Assembly: GCF_002078875.1 (NCBI RefSeq) | Contig: NC_034412.1 | Location: 79,270,187-79,334,186, forward strand | Direction of reading: 5' to 3' | Source of the DNA: Numida meleagris | Taxonomy: Eukaryota; Chordata; Aves; Galliformes; Numididae | DNA length: 64,000 bases | Shown: in pieces, positions 11,791 to 25,045 of the stretch | How positions within the stretch are numbered: position 1 is the stretch's first letter | Layout: every line of letters starts with the position of its first letter | Translations under genes and position numbers: made by a program | Notes under the pieces: model-generated | What the model saw: only the letters and a program-made list of their open reading frames with translations | Database searches by the model: none | What the model was told of the DNA's origin: nothing

Positions 11791-14700
11791 TTTTAGCTCA
11801 TTTTCATTTTTTTCTTGGCAGTCATACTTAATTAAATCCAAGTTTTACATTTTTTTCATTTTCATAAATATTACTGTATGTTTTTAAAATATTCACTTGG
11901 ATAATGTTTCAATATTGTCTAAGTATTTCACTATTTATTTTCTTGACAAAATTATTTATATATCTTGACTAAATTTTTGGATAATTTAATCTATGTAAGA
12001 TTGATCTATCTTACTTATTGGACAATTTTGTCTCACTTCAGAATATCCACTGCAAAACTTGTGTGCACACAGACAGAATCTGTCTAGATACTGTGCAGAG
12101 ATCTTTATCTTCAGTCTTTTTTGGCTAAAGTAGTGCTAGAGAGTTTTCCCACTCATTCTAACCATAAAACAGTCCATACTTTAGTGAAAAGAAAATCAAT
12201 TGTATACCATACACAGTCAAGACCTGCTATTTTCAGTGTGATAGAAGTATTCATTACAAACTAGAAATAACTTATTCTGACCGTTTGCCACAATAGAGTT
12301 CATGTTGCATGTTGAGACACTAACAACAAACAGAAAGGAGGAAAATACCACTGGCTTTTTTGCAGTAGACAGCACTCATCAAATATTATATTTCCAAGAA
12401 CGTTATTATTTCTCCTCAATCTGCAAGTTCAAGGTAGCATCTTAACACAAGACAGAGTCAAACAGATACTTCTCTTAGTAGGCAGCACTGTTCATTTCCC
12501 ACCTCTGCAATAAATCTAATCTATTTTAAGAGTACTTCTCCCTCAACTTTCAGGTCAGATTTAATTTTCAGATGTCATTCTCAGGTTACCAGAAACATGC
12601 AAAGCTACCTGAACTTATGAGTTAAACAGCTTTTCTAAAGAAGCAAGCTTCTGTCAACCAGGTGAATATTCTCTCTCATATATTTTTGCACATTACAGCA
12701 GAGTGTTATGATAAAAAGTATGGGTCAGATCTTTGGCATGTGTAAATCAGGAGAGCCCTTCCAAATTCTACTTGTATTTCCAGCTAAGGGACTGATTTAT
12801 ACCATCTTGGGACTTTTTCAGTCTGTTTGATTGTTCCCTTCTCAGGTAATGTTCAAACTTTTTTTTTTATTTTAATACTATTACTGTAGTGAAACCATAG
12901 GCTGGAAATTTCTAGTGAATTAGACAGAATTAATCTGAAAAGTTTAGTAATAAATTGTAGTATCTGCAAACAAAGCATTTCAGGAAAAGAAAGGTGACTC
13001 TTCAAAATCACTGAAATAACTTAAATGTTTAAAATTAAAATTTTAAAGAAAAGCTATAGAAGTTGTGCTACCCAAACATTCAACTGCTTCAAAAACAGTA
13101 ACTTGTGCCTACATCCATACCAGTACAGCACTCCAGTCAACTTCTTCTGAAAGCACACTGGTTCTGCTTCTAACTAGAACCAGTCAAGGACTGATACTTG
13201 TATTAACACCTACATTTGCTATTGCAAATTTGAAAAAATGTACTTTTTTCTTTTGCTCCATTGTGGGTTCTCCATGGGCCGCAGTCCCTTCAGAGGTGTA
13301 CCAGATCCAGCATGGGCTCATCTGCAGTCTTTCCTGGGAAGCATTTGCTCAGGGCCAATCCATCATGGTTTCAAATAAGAATAATGATTATATGTTGTTA
13401 TCATATTACATATTTTGTAATTGTAGTTTTGAATTTTGAATCCCAGGGACAATGGTATTTTAAATATGCAAGAAAAGGAAAAGGAGTCAGTCTACATCAT
13501 TACAACATAGAGTTGAAATGATTTCATGTAGTATTTAAAATGAATGCATTAGACATATATGTACCTTCTTTGTATAAGTTATTTACAGCCACATCAAAGC
13601 CTTGGGAGAAGAGTCTATAGTTTTTCTAGATGGAGCATGGAGTATAACTAGATGCTTAAACTTCTGATTTCTAAAACATCAACAGGCAATAGGTTATGGT
13701 GGATAATGACCATCAAAATCCCATCTGATATATAAGGGAAACAGGATATATCTCAGACACAGAGAGTACGGCAAAGTGAAGAGACTAGTGTATTCAGTAT
13801 TACTTGGCTCTTTATTGAGAGACACATTATACCAGCTAGGATTGCCCCTACTATTTTGGTGAAAATGAGTTATGATTTGCATCATTATCTATTATTATTG
13901 CTTCAAAATAGACTTAAAATGATCAAATCCCTTTTCTCTGTTAGAATTCAAAGCTCTCATATGTTCCAAAAGATGATATTTTAGATTTTCTTAGAATATT
14001 GCTAGTTTACAGAATTGAATGGGGTATTTCAGATTGTTGATCTATATTCAGGCCAGCTGTTGTAGGAATACAAATTAGGCAAAACATGTCAGAGCACCTG
14101 TGCAATAGAAATAAGCTCTGCTAAGATGGGTGTTATTCAAGAGGAATGTACAAGAGAACCTTCAGCAACCACACAAAAGAGATGTTAGTGCCTTTGTGGA
14201 ACAATTCATTATTTTCTCATGCTTAGTGAGGGTCTGACTACAGAAAATAAATAATAAATATAAGGTTGCCTCAACACACAGTTGATCTATATGGGATTAA
14301 AAAATTTTAGTTCCTTTTTTAAGAGATTCATCAAGTAAAGGAAGACAAACCACCTCTACTTTTCACCACCATTCACTGATTAAAACAGATAACAATAAGT
14401 AGGGTGCCTCATGAGAGCAGCTCCCCTTTCCCAGAAGAATTAAGCTGCTCACAAGCACTGTTCATCACAGGCATTGCTCAGTTGCTGAAGATCATAAATA
14501 ATGATGGACAACATATCAGTATCATGGTAATATCACAGTTTTACATGTAACCAACCCTATAACATCCTTGAGTACTAATCCTATTCCAGTATCACTGTAT
14601 CTTCAGTGGCCCTACTCACACAGCCTGGACCTCCTGAGACTCTGCCTCCATTCTTCCCATTCCTCCATCCCAGGTCTATGGCAAGCTAGAGTGCAATGCC

Positions 14701-15964
14701 AGAGTTTTACAGAGGAGGTGTGAAAAGAGCTCCCTTTTCTCTTCCCCAGCAACTCAGTCACAAACTCTCCTTAATTTCCACAGCAAAATATCAAACTTAA
14801 AAAGAGCTTATTTGCATGCAGCTTCACTGCAGGGGCTGTAGGTTCCAAGAGAAGTGTTGTTAAGGCAGGCAATTTCATTCATTTAGGGATGGATGTAAAA
14901 TGAAGGATGGGTGATAAAAAGGCAGCCCCAGAGTTTCCAGCACCACATTCTACTGAAGTCTTTCCTGCAGAGTAAAATCAATAGAAAATTTCCCTTATGT
15001 ACTCAGTGAGGCAAGATCAGTGGTAGAGTGGGGAAAATCAGTCACTGAAGAGAGATAGCATACTTGGTCTTAACAGTATCCCAGAACTCCATCATTCCTT
15101 TACATAAAGCTTTAGTATCATGAAACATGCTGATAATGTGATTTTGATTTTTTTTTCTTTCTCACACAAGGATCACCTAACATTTAAACTTGATTATCAG
15201 CCTCTGATTCTGCACTTTTTAGAATTTTTTTTTTTCTCAAATGATAATGAATTCACCTATTTTCTGAAAATTCCTTGGGTTCTTCTGACTGCTACAAAAA
15301 GCCCAAGGAATAGTCTTTTAATTGTAGACATTAAATAATTTCTTTAGGAAAAGAACAAAGTGTTTCCATTTTCCACACTCACTTATCCAGTGAAAGGAAA
15401 GTGGATGAAGTTCTTATATTCATTCACATTCAAAATGAAGCCTTTCTTCAAATATCAAAATTTCTTCCAGAAGGGAAACTCTGAGTGTCAGTCAGCTCTG
15501 CCTGAAAGTACCTTCTGGAATTTAATTCAACCTCAGAAGCAAGTCTGTGATTATTTCCAAAGGTTTTGAAAAGCTGTATTGTATTTTCACTTTAAAATGT
15601 ACATTAAAGCATTACATATGCTCCAATGTGCATTCTCAGCAACAAAAATGCTTTTAACCCTCAACATTTAAGAGCAGCTGCAGGGATTTTTTCCCCAGAG
15701 AAGACAGTCTTAAAATGGCCAACCAAATTTTGAGGTTCCTGTGGGATCATGCTAGGCTTGTTTGGTTTGTCTCTGGGGTCTTTCATAAAGTTCAGCTGAG
15801 GGAAGTTAAATTTGTTATTATATTTGCTGAGCATTTTTTTAACCAATTCAGAAAGTACAAACAACAAAAAGTCTAATAACTAGACTATCAAATTAGAAAA
15901 TATCTAAAATGCTCATATTTTCATTGTAAAACTATGTATTCAAGAATTGTACTCATTAAAATCT
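11791..15964. other. Unassigned DNA
   Basis: About 4.2 kb of mostly AT-rich sequence. Two GC-richer patches stand out (13258-13370, listed separately, and about 14580-14760). Neither has a convincing exon structure. Nothing else was recognised. Confidence 0.45.
13258..13370. repeat. GC-rich patch, possible interspersed repeat
   Basis: A short island containing TTCTCCATGGGCCGCAGTCC, TCAGAGGTGTACC and CAGCATGGGCTCATCTGCAG. The phrasing resembles GC-rich repeats I associate with galliform genomes, but I cannot name the family. It lies inside a chance frame (13065-13439) with no recognisable domain. Confidence 0.35.
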
Positions 15965-16214
15965 TCCCTGATACAAGCTAGGATGCTATTGGCCTTCTTA
16001 GCCACCTGGAAACACTGTTGGCTCTTGTTCAGCCACCTGTCAACTAACATCCCCAGATCCTTTTCTGCCCACAGCTTTCCAGCCACTCTTACCCAAGCCT
16101 GTACCGCTGCATTGGGTTGTTATGACCTAAGTGCAGCATCCAGCACTTAGCCTTGTTGAATGGTATGGGATTGGATGCAGCCCACTGATTTAGCCTATCA
16201 GGATCCTTCAAACA
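15965..16214 (-). mobile_element. CR1 LINE, internal ORF2 fragment
   Basis: The + strand reads TGATACAAGCTAGGATGC, TTGGCCTTCTTAGCCACCTG and CAGCACTTAGCCTTGTTGAA. These are the same words, in the same order, as 30947-31140 of the large CR1. The fragment lacks both the CR1 tail and the upstream polymerase part, so it was trimmed at both ends. Frames are disrupted. Confidence 0.88.
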
Positions 16215-19200
16215 GATCAACACTTATCAATCAATCACTTATCAATAACAAATTATAATGTTCTATGGAACTATTCAAAGAAATTTAAAAAAAAAAACCT
16301 ACAAGTACATAAAACCCACATTACTATTTTTTCAAGCATTTGGAAGGATGTATAAATTGCTTTAACATCTAATCAGAGTTTTCATCTGTGAAATAGATGA
16401 CAAGGGCTCTAAAAGAGTTTCTTAGTTGTGACTATTACTTTTTTTGCAGTAAGGGAAAGAAGCCTGATCTAAAACTAGCATACCATTCCAGAGGTGTTGA
16501 ACACCTAGTTTTCCTGATCCAAGTAATTTACACTTCAAGTAAACAAAATAGATAATAGCTGATATGGAAAATAAAATGGATATATGACTATCTAAGCACA
16601 GTCAGTAGGTTATAGGCAGGGGTAGAACTTTGATTGTCGAGTCTTGAACCAGCTCCCCAGTGCAGATTGTGGATTAACACTGGATGGTTTTTTTTCTTCA
16701 GCATTTTCAGCACTATTATAAAGAGACAATTATAAGACTCTCATCAGAAAGCATTTTCACTTTGAAATCTAGCAGCTGTACTCTAGTCAGAGGGCAATAA
16801 TAACTTTAAAGTTTAGCTTCACTTTCAAATAAAGCAGGACAGCAAACCAAGAGAGACTCTTTAGTTTGCCCTTTTTTGCCTCTAAAATGGTCTATTCACT
16901 AGCTTGTCATAGATTTTACCTTCAATTCCTGGCACAGCATTTGCAGTAGTTCCATCAGAAAAAAAAAATAAGAAAAAAGAAGTATAAACTTCTGATGGAT
17001 TCCCATCAGAAAAGATTAAATATTCTTTTACTGGCAAAAGTAAAGTGTTAGTAAGAATAAAGAATTGCAAGCTTTTAAAATATTTTTTTCTTCTAACTGG
17101 ATGTAGAGATTTCAAATATATCTGTCTTCACGGAAAAAATAACATCCTAAGTAGTTCTGTCGTAGCGTATTGCTATGGTAATATATGTAACTACAGTACT
17201 GAGCCAGTTCTCATTATCACTTGAAAAATACAGTCTGTCCTACTAATAAAAATTAGAACTTAAACATCTAAGACAATAACATAGTGATATACTTCAGCTT
17301 TGCAAATGATACTGTATTCATTCAAGAATGCTCTATTTCTTACTAAGTCAATAAAGGATGCATCATAACTTAATTTACCCTTCCCTTTCACCCATTTAAG
17401 TGTACAATCACTCTAACACATCTGTGAATATAACAGTCTACTCAAACTATATTATTTATTTTTAAGGCACAGCCAGTATGTTGGACTAATATTAAATGTA
17501 TTTTGCTATGTTCATCCCTGCTAACTTGGGAAAAAAATGAGAAGCGATGTCTAACAATGAGAAATAGATTGGCTTCAGATGTGATTTCTATCAAAAATAA
17601 ATAAATATAACTAATATATTTTTCTGTTATGAAAGGTGATGTAAATCACTAGGAAAAAACTTGAAACTGCAAACTTAGTTTAGTGTTAGTGAATAAAGGT
17701 CTTTAGGACCAGAACAATCATTTTGTCATATGGTTACAATTGCATAACAAGAGAATACAAAACCACAAAACCACATTTCTAAGTACCAACAAAATCCAGT
17801 AATATCTAATTAGTAAATGATTCTGCTGGCATCATATGAAGATAAGCACTGCTAGTTCTTACAGTCAAATTTGAAGTCACATTTTGTTTATCAGTTCTGT
17901 TGAGGAAAAAGATGAGAATGATGAAGTAACAGTAAAAAGATGCTCTGATTTTATCAAGGATAGAAAATAAGTTTAGGAAACACTTTTCAGCATTTAGCAT
18001 GCAGAAATCATCAAGAATTAGGTAACCTGTGCTAGAAAACAGTGAGTTACTCTGCAAGGTAAAAATATAATTTGGAAACTGTAATCAGAATACTATACTC
18101 TAACCTGATCATAGTGAAAATACCCACCTTATAGTATATAGACTTATTGCACATATTTAGAGCTAGAAACTTGTGCTGTGAAAATGTATTTCTTTACTTG
18201 AGGAGGTAACAATATTGAAATATTGATAGAAACCGAGACTGAAATCTGAGGACCATTAAAGTAGATGTCATCAGAAACCACAGAACGCGCATGCATTCTG
18301 CATACTGCTACAGATAGAAAAGTATAGTAATGAGAAAAACTGATTTGGGGACTGTCATGACTTGTTTATCCATGCCTATGGACTAAGAACAATGGAGTCT
18401 AAGAAGCATGTCCAGAAGTTTTGCGTAAAGTTTATCAGACACAGAATCATAATAAGGTACTAATTCTTTGATCAAAATACTAGGACGTTACACTGCCTAC
18501 TTGGTATGAGGACAGAAAATGTGATTAGGAGGGACAATGGGTTTTACTGCTAGTGCCACTGCATTTGAGAACAAATAACAAACAAGGAGTCTTATGAAGC
18601 AAGGACAGTCTTTCAATGTGTATGATTTTACAGCACCATGGATTCTCAAATTTGTCACTGCAGTATACATAATAGACTGTTTTCAACTTCTTTGGCAGCT
18701 CAGATGACGGAAGAATTCTTAAACTCTGGAAGAAAACTTAAGGATATTTTAACGAGAATCATATCTGCTAATTAGAGAGATGGTCTTTTTAAGATTAATT
18801 AATAAGCTCACAACCAACTCAAATGTTGTTATCACTCCATAATCTGTGAATTTAGGATACTTCTTGTCTGAAAGAAAGATTATCCCATAATTCATGGAAT
18901 ATGTAAACAATGCTAAACACAGACATAATTTTTTGAAAAATATTATCTATGTTTCACTTGTCTGAGCACTGTAAAAAGGCACCAATTAGCATAAGAGTAA
19001 ATATAAAAGATGGAGAAAAAATATTTTGAACTATCATAGAAGACAATGAATCACTGTGGAATCAGTTGAAGAAAATAAAAATAGAGTATCTAAAGAAATT
19101 GTAGGTAGTGAGCTATACTAAATAATAAATTATGAAGGAAACAATAGAAACTAAATATTGACACTTATGGCATTTGAAAGTCAACAGGAAAAATATTATC

Positions 19201-19327
19201 ACAGTACCTCATATTGAAGACCAGTTTACATGTGTGCCAGGAGTAGCTACAGAATACATGTCTCTCCTGGCAGGGAAAATCATATTTGACACTTTAGAGT
19301 TCTGCTTGGAAGAATCTCATGGATGAC
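16215..19327. other. Unassigned AT-rich DNA
   Basis: About 3.1 kb with no recognised gene or repeat. It contains short oligo-A/T runs and chance ORFs only. Confidence 0.5.
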
Positions 19328-20750
19328 TGCTGGAGAGAAGAGTAGTCTGGGAGGGCTGGATGTTATTCATGGATCACCTGAGGACTAAAAAGAGTAAATG
19401 TCACTTTTATTTTGAAGGGCAAAGAGGAAGATTTGGAAAACTACAGGGTGATCGGCCTCATCTTGAATATGGGGAAGCTGATGGAACAAATAAACCTGGA
19501 AGACATTTCCAGACATATGAAGGACAGAAAGGTGAATGGACCTAGTCAGCATGGATTTACGAGGGGAAATTACTGACTATAGTGAAATTAGTATGTCAGT
19601 GGGTGAAAAGAGAGCAGTAGAATATTCTTGATTTTGGCTTTAGTCTCTGACAACATTCTATCAGACTAATGAAATACCTTCTCTAAGGAACCTTATTTAG
19701 CAGGGAGTTGGCTTAAGGGAACCTGGTTTAGCAGGGAAGTGGGCTAGATGAGCAGATGTTCCTTCCAACTCCTATGATAGTGTGATTCTTTGATTCTTAT
19801 TGAGCGGGCAGTGAGATGGACTGAAAACTGGCAGAACAGACAGGTTAAAAGCTTGTCAGCACAGGAACACCAGACAGAGGCTGGCAACTCATGGTATGCC
19901 CCAAAGGTCAATAATGGGGCCAATACTGGTTAATATACTCAGTCATTACCTAAACGCTGGGACAAAGAATACTCTAAGAGAGATTGCTGAAATATTCAAA
20001 GGTTGTATTGTCATTCAGAGAGACCTCAACAGGATGGAGAAATGGACCTTAACAGGTAAGAACTTTAGCAAAGGGAAATGCCATGTTGTCCTCCTGGGCT
20101 GGAAGAACCACACACACCAGTAGAGGGCCAACTGGCTGGAATACAGCTTTGCAGAGAATGACCTGAGGGCCCTAGCAGATCACAGGTTGAATATAAGCCA
20201 GCAATCTGTCCTCACACCAAGGAAAGACAACCTCTTGCTTAGGAGGAGTGCTGGCAAAATTTCTAAGCAACAATGGTGAGAGACAACTGAAGTATTGTGT
20301 CCAATTTTAGGCTCTTCAGTACAAGAGTACAAGAGAGACCTGGAGCTATGGAAAAAGTTCAGCAAGAGGTCACAAAGATGATAAGGGAACTGGATCATCT
20401 GTCAAAAGATGAGTAAGCTGGGATGTTCAGCTTATTCGTACTTGACAGCAAGGAATGAAGAGGACAGAGTCAGCTTCTTCTCAGGACTGCACAGGGAAAG
20501 GACAAGAGACAATAAGCACAAACTAAAACACGTGAAATAAAAAAAATTAAAAAATTAAAAAAGCTTTTTACTCTGAGAATAGTTTAACATTGGAACAGAT
20601 TCCCCAGAGAGATTGTACAATCTCTGACCCTGGAGATACTCATGACATCACGTTGATTAATCTGCTGTAGTTGACCCTGCTTGGAGCAGGGGATAGGACC
20701 AGATGATCTCCAGAACCTCAGCAACTCTCTGATTTATGCAACTATTACAG
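19328..20750 (+). mobile_element. CR1 LINE, old copy interrupted by a younger CR1 tail
   Basis: Begins near GGAGAGAAGAGTAGTCTGGG and carries ORF2 remnants: GAAGATTTGGAAAACTACAG (start of the reverse-transcriptase region), GTCAGCATGGATTTACGAGG, and AGAGAGACCTCAACAGGATGG further on. It ends with the 3'-UTR words GACCAGATGATCTCCAGAA near 20735, with a degraded tail. The match breaks at about 19687 and resumes at about 19800, the gap being filled by the nested CR1 end. Many frameshifts and stops; no coding capacity. Confidence 0.85.
19687..19798 (+). mobile_element. Nested CR1 3' end
   Basis: TTTAGCAGGGAAGTGGGCTA, GATGTTCCTTCCAACTCCTA and a tail GTGATTCTTTGATTCTT are CR1 3'-UTR and end sequence. 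They sit between two ORF2 segments of the older copy, whose internal sequence should not contain them. Within the insert a 31-bp unit is duplicated in tandem (19687-19717 and 19718-19748, 23 of 31 positions equal by my count). Confidence 0.78.
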
Positions 20751-22071
20751 TCTATGAACTATGTAACTATTACAGTCTGAAACAACACAGAAAGACAGTT
20801 TTTCAGCTCACTGCTTCCAATTACTTTAAGTAAATTTACATTTGATGAGGATCTGTCTAAGAGAGCTTTAGGGTATTAGATGCAACAATTCGAAAATAAG
20901 CAGAGCTGGCAAACAGCATAAGAAAATGAGGCTGAGTTAAGTAAATGTGCTGACATTTAAAGTAGGCTTCCTGCAGCAAGCATTCAGGTTTAAGGAAGAG
21001 GAAGGGAAGGTGAACTAGCAATTACCATTAATGGAAATGGTAGGAAAACATGAGAGAGTGCTGGGTAAAGCGTGTGCATGTGGAAAGATGGAAGGCAGAA
21101 ATATTCTACATTCAGTAATTTAGCAAAAATGATAAAGAGTTTGAATTAGAAAACAAAGTACAAGCAACCAGAATGCTGAAAGCAAGCAGCTAAAAGATAA
21201 ACTAAGACATTAATGATAACAAGGATGATTTTAGTTTTAGTCAAAGACATTTAATATAGTAAGCAACCATTGTTTTTCATCTCTGTAATTTGAGTTTCCT
21301 CTAACAACCACAGAAATAACCAAATTCCTTACATCTCCCTTGAAGAACCTTGGATATTACAGAACTGCAGGAGAAATTGAGGAAATCATTCTAGTTCAGT
21401 ATGAATTTAGCTGCTGTGTACATTCAAAAGACACAATTTACCCCTTCCCATATTCTTGCTAGCCTAGGGAAGGGGACTGTAACTTTCTTCTGTCATTCAT
21501 TTCCAAAATTGCTATAGATTTGAGGCACTACACAGTACAGCTAATGAGGAAATAAGATTCAATTAAATGTTAAAGCAGTTCACTGAAAATTCTCAACTGC
21601 CTGTGTATTTCAAAACATCAGAATTACTTCATGAATTATCCTAAAACCCTTTTCCGAAGATTCATCCTTATTTCATTGTCAGATACATTGCATTTTATTT
21701 CTAAAACTTACGTGTAATAAAGCAGTTTAGAAAGTATCCAAACATATATATGGATTTTTGTTCCTTACCTTTTGTTTTACTTGAACTGAGAATTTATAAA
21801 GAAAATATAAACTTGATAAGGCGAGAGGTGATATCACCGGAGACAGAAGTTTCCTCTCTTCAATTCAATGAACTGTAAATAAAACACTTTCTATTTTTGG
21901 TTTCACCTACAAACAGGAAGAATTCTTCAGATGTGGTGAGACAGTTGGAATTGATTCTAATTAAATTTGCTTTTTGCTTAAAAATGTTCTGTTTACTAAA
22001 ACATGACTAATATAAAAATATATGCAATGTATCTTAATTTGACTGATTTTCTTTGGACTGTGAAACAAGAT
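20751..22071. other. Unassigned AT-rich DNA
   Basis: About 1.3 kb, nothing recognised. Confidence 0.5.
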
Positions 22072-22149
22072 TTCCTGCTTCAGCAGGGAAATTGGACTCC
22101 GTGATCTCTTGAGGTCCCTTCTAACCCCTGCAATTCTGTCATTCTGTGA
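22072..22149 (+). mobile_element. CR1 LINE, 3' tail fragment
   Basis: TTCCTGCTTCAGCAGGGAAA, TTGGACTCCGTGATCTC, GAGGTCCCTTCTAACCCCTG and the tail AATTCTGTCATTCTGTGA. About 78 bp remain. Confidence 0.88.
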
Positions 22150-23727
22150 AAACTGCTTGCAAATGCTATTAGATACTGGTTAATATTTCTCACAGCATAA
22201 GCTTCTCAATTACTTTTTCATAAATCTTCCTCTTTATTACAACAATAAATTAACAGTGGTTGGACGTTCTGTGGAAGGCTTTGATGCCACCCTCACTGTA
22301 CAGCTAAAGGGGGTAAAAATGCAAGCAGTGTGGACTTTTAGTATTTTGGTGTGCTCAAATGTTAAAATCACAGTAAGACCTCTGCTGTGGCTAAGAAGGA
22401 AAAAGAAAAGTTTATGAAACTATATTCTTTATCAACAGCTTTAGAATCACCTCATTTTTCATTAGAGTAATAGCTAAAATTTGACTTTTGAAGTTCTTTT
22501 TATGTTATAAGGAAAAGTTAGCTTCCTTTCATGGACATATTTTATGAAGAAAGCAGGCAAAATATCTGTTACTAATTATTATTTATTCATACCACAGTAA
22601 CACTGAAAGGCCCAAACATGAATCAGAGGTTCCATTGTACTTTACGCTAGAAAATACATTCAGGGAAACAGTCTCTGCTTCAAAGCCTTTACAGACAGAG
22701 CAGACAAGTTCTTTCTTCCAAATATTAGAGATTAAGTATTGTAGCACAGAACAATTGCATTTCTCCAAGTTGCTTTAAAAGACTGTGATAGAGACACAAA
22801 TTAAACTTACATATTGTAAGGATAAACTTAATTCTTTTATCCCTGGACCTCCCTTCATTTTTAACTACAAAATACTTCCTAGATAGTGGACCTAACCACA
22901 GAGGTTACAAGCTACTTTTCTGATTGTAGAGCCAAATATTTTATAACAGTTTAATCCATGAAGAAATTAGGAAATTTCTTTCTAAACTGGAAGGATGTAA
23001 AATGTACTTTGGATTATTTTCAATAACTGTAAAAAAACTATTTTTTTAATAATCACAAAATGGTTTTTTGGATTCATGCTTCATTATTATTCCATTTTTT
23101 AAGAAAGTCTTCTGCAATGAGCACTGCTTCACATAATTTGTTTTATTTGATTTCCTAATAAACTGGGTATCATTACAAAATATAGGTCAATACCAATATA
23201 AGCTCTTCTTCCCTATATTTCATGCCTTCAGCATGCATTAAATAATAAATAAATTATAAAAAACTTTCCAATTTGTCTATTAATCCTGATTAACTACACA
23301 ATAGGAACAAAAAAAAAATACCTGAAGACATAAGTGCAATTAAAAGAAAAAAATATTCAGAGCCTGAAACTCTGTAAAACTAACAAAGTAAAATGAATAA
23401 CAGTATTTTTTTCTATTACCTCTCCAATCTGGATGACTGCAAATATCCGATCTATCACTAATAATAATTTGAGGTCATCTATGCCACACATCCTTCATTA
23501 GCAGGATCTGGAAAACAAGACATGGAAGTAGAAATAATAATTGATTACATTAAACAGGGATATTTTGCCTGAAGGAATGAGAAAGACACCTTCCAAAACA
23601 TTGGGTGTCCTCATTTTGTGTCTTATCTCAAAGGAATCCATTGTTCTTCTGATCAATTCCTGAAATTCAGATGAATTAACTGTACCTCTGCAAATCCAAC
23701 AAACGCAACATTTGTTATATGTTGTAT
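22150..23727. other. Unassigned AT-rich DNA
   Basis: About 1.6 kb with only chance frames. Nothing recognised. Confidence 0.5.
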
Positions 23728-25045
23728 AATCACAGAATGCTTGAGATTGGAAGGGACCTCTGGAGCCATCTGATCCAACTCTCCTGCTCAAGCATGGTCA
23801 CCCAAACCAAGTTGCCCACAGCCATATCCAGGAACCTTTGAAGATCTCCAAGGAGGGAGGCCGTGGATCCCGTGGATCAATGAGTAATAGTAGCATATTA
23901 ACATTATCTAACATCTTTGTGACTTTGTCAATATTTATCATGTCCCCCTCCAGGCTTTTCTTCCCCAAACTGAACAGCTCAAGCATTTTAATATTTTATT
24001 GCAAGGCAGTATTTTATCTTCATAATCATTTTAGTTGCTTTCTCTGCACCACTTTTAACTTATTTATATCTATTTTTGGAGATCCGAGGGTCAGGATTGT
24101 ATCTAGTAACTGAGAAACCAATAGGCCAATGTTTCATTTAGTAAAAAATACTGATTTAGTTTAGCCTCAACATTTTTTCCTTCTGATGTCCAATATTTTG
24201 TATGCTCATAACCAGTGTTGCACACCGAGCTGATGACTTCAGACTACTGTCAGTAAGGATTTCAGTATTTGCTTCCTGAATTGTAACTTCCACTTCCAAA
24301 TTAATAATCCTGTAAGCACGGTTTGGGTTGCATTACATCCATTTTACTGACATTATGGCACTTTTCAGTACTTCTGTTCTGTGAGGTCTTTGTGGGGTTT
24401 CTCATCATCAGTGACACATTTAACTGCCTGAAATACCTCAGTACCATCTGCAAACTTGAACATCTGATTATATAGTTCCTTTTCCAGGTCATCAGTGAGA
24501 ATACTGAAAAAAAATGAAGCTATTGCTGATCCTTAGGGACTCACACTCTTCAATTGTACTCTATCCTTTTCCTTCCTATCATGTAAAGCCATGAAAGCAC
24601 CTTTCCTCCAAACCCACAGCAACTTAATTTCCTTGATTTAATTTGGTATAGTAGTTGCTCAAAGTATTTACTTTCCAAGGCTATATGTGCTATGTTGTCT
24701 ACCTCCCCATTACCCACCTGCTCACTCAAACTGTCACAGGCCTCTGTGTTGATCATTTCCTAACACATCAAGATTATACCTGTGCTCCGTTATCTCATTC
24801 TTTATTGCAGACTGTGATTTTGCAAGGAATGGAAGCCAGACTCATACTTCAGATCCTGTAGTTCACAGGACTTCCCTCAAAGTCCTTTTTTCAATGAGAG
24901 ATACCCTGCCAACCTGCCAGTCCTCTGTTATAATAGCCTACTTGTAGTGGGCAGTTTGCACAAATTTGCCAGAAGTTCAGTAGTTTCAAATCTGAGTTCC
25001 TTCAAAACCTGTATCTGAATATGGCATGCTCCTAGTTACTTACCC
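23728..25045 (-). mobile_element. CR1-type LINE, old and composite
   Basis: The left ~140 bp is a clear CR1 3' end (TCACAGAATGCTTGAGATTGG, CTGCTCAAGCATGGTCACCC). The rest keeps the order of a CR1 ORF2 read backwards but is very degraded: CCAGGCTTTTCTTCCCCAAA, AGTTGCTTTCTCTGCACCAC, ACCATCTGCAAACTTGAACA, TTTTCCAGGTCATCAGTGAG, ACCTGCCAGTCCTCTG. It shows more decay than any other long copy here and resembles ancient amniote CR1 lineages. A junction near 23870 (two nearby GTGGATC copies) may mark a deletion or a second element. The 5' limit is approximate. Confidence 0.72.
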
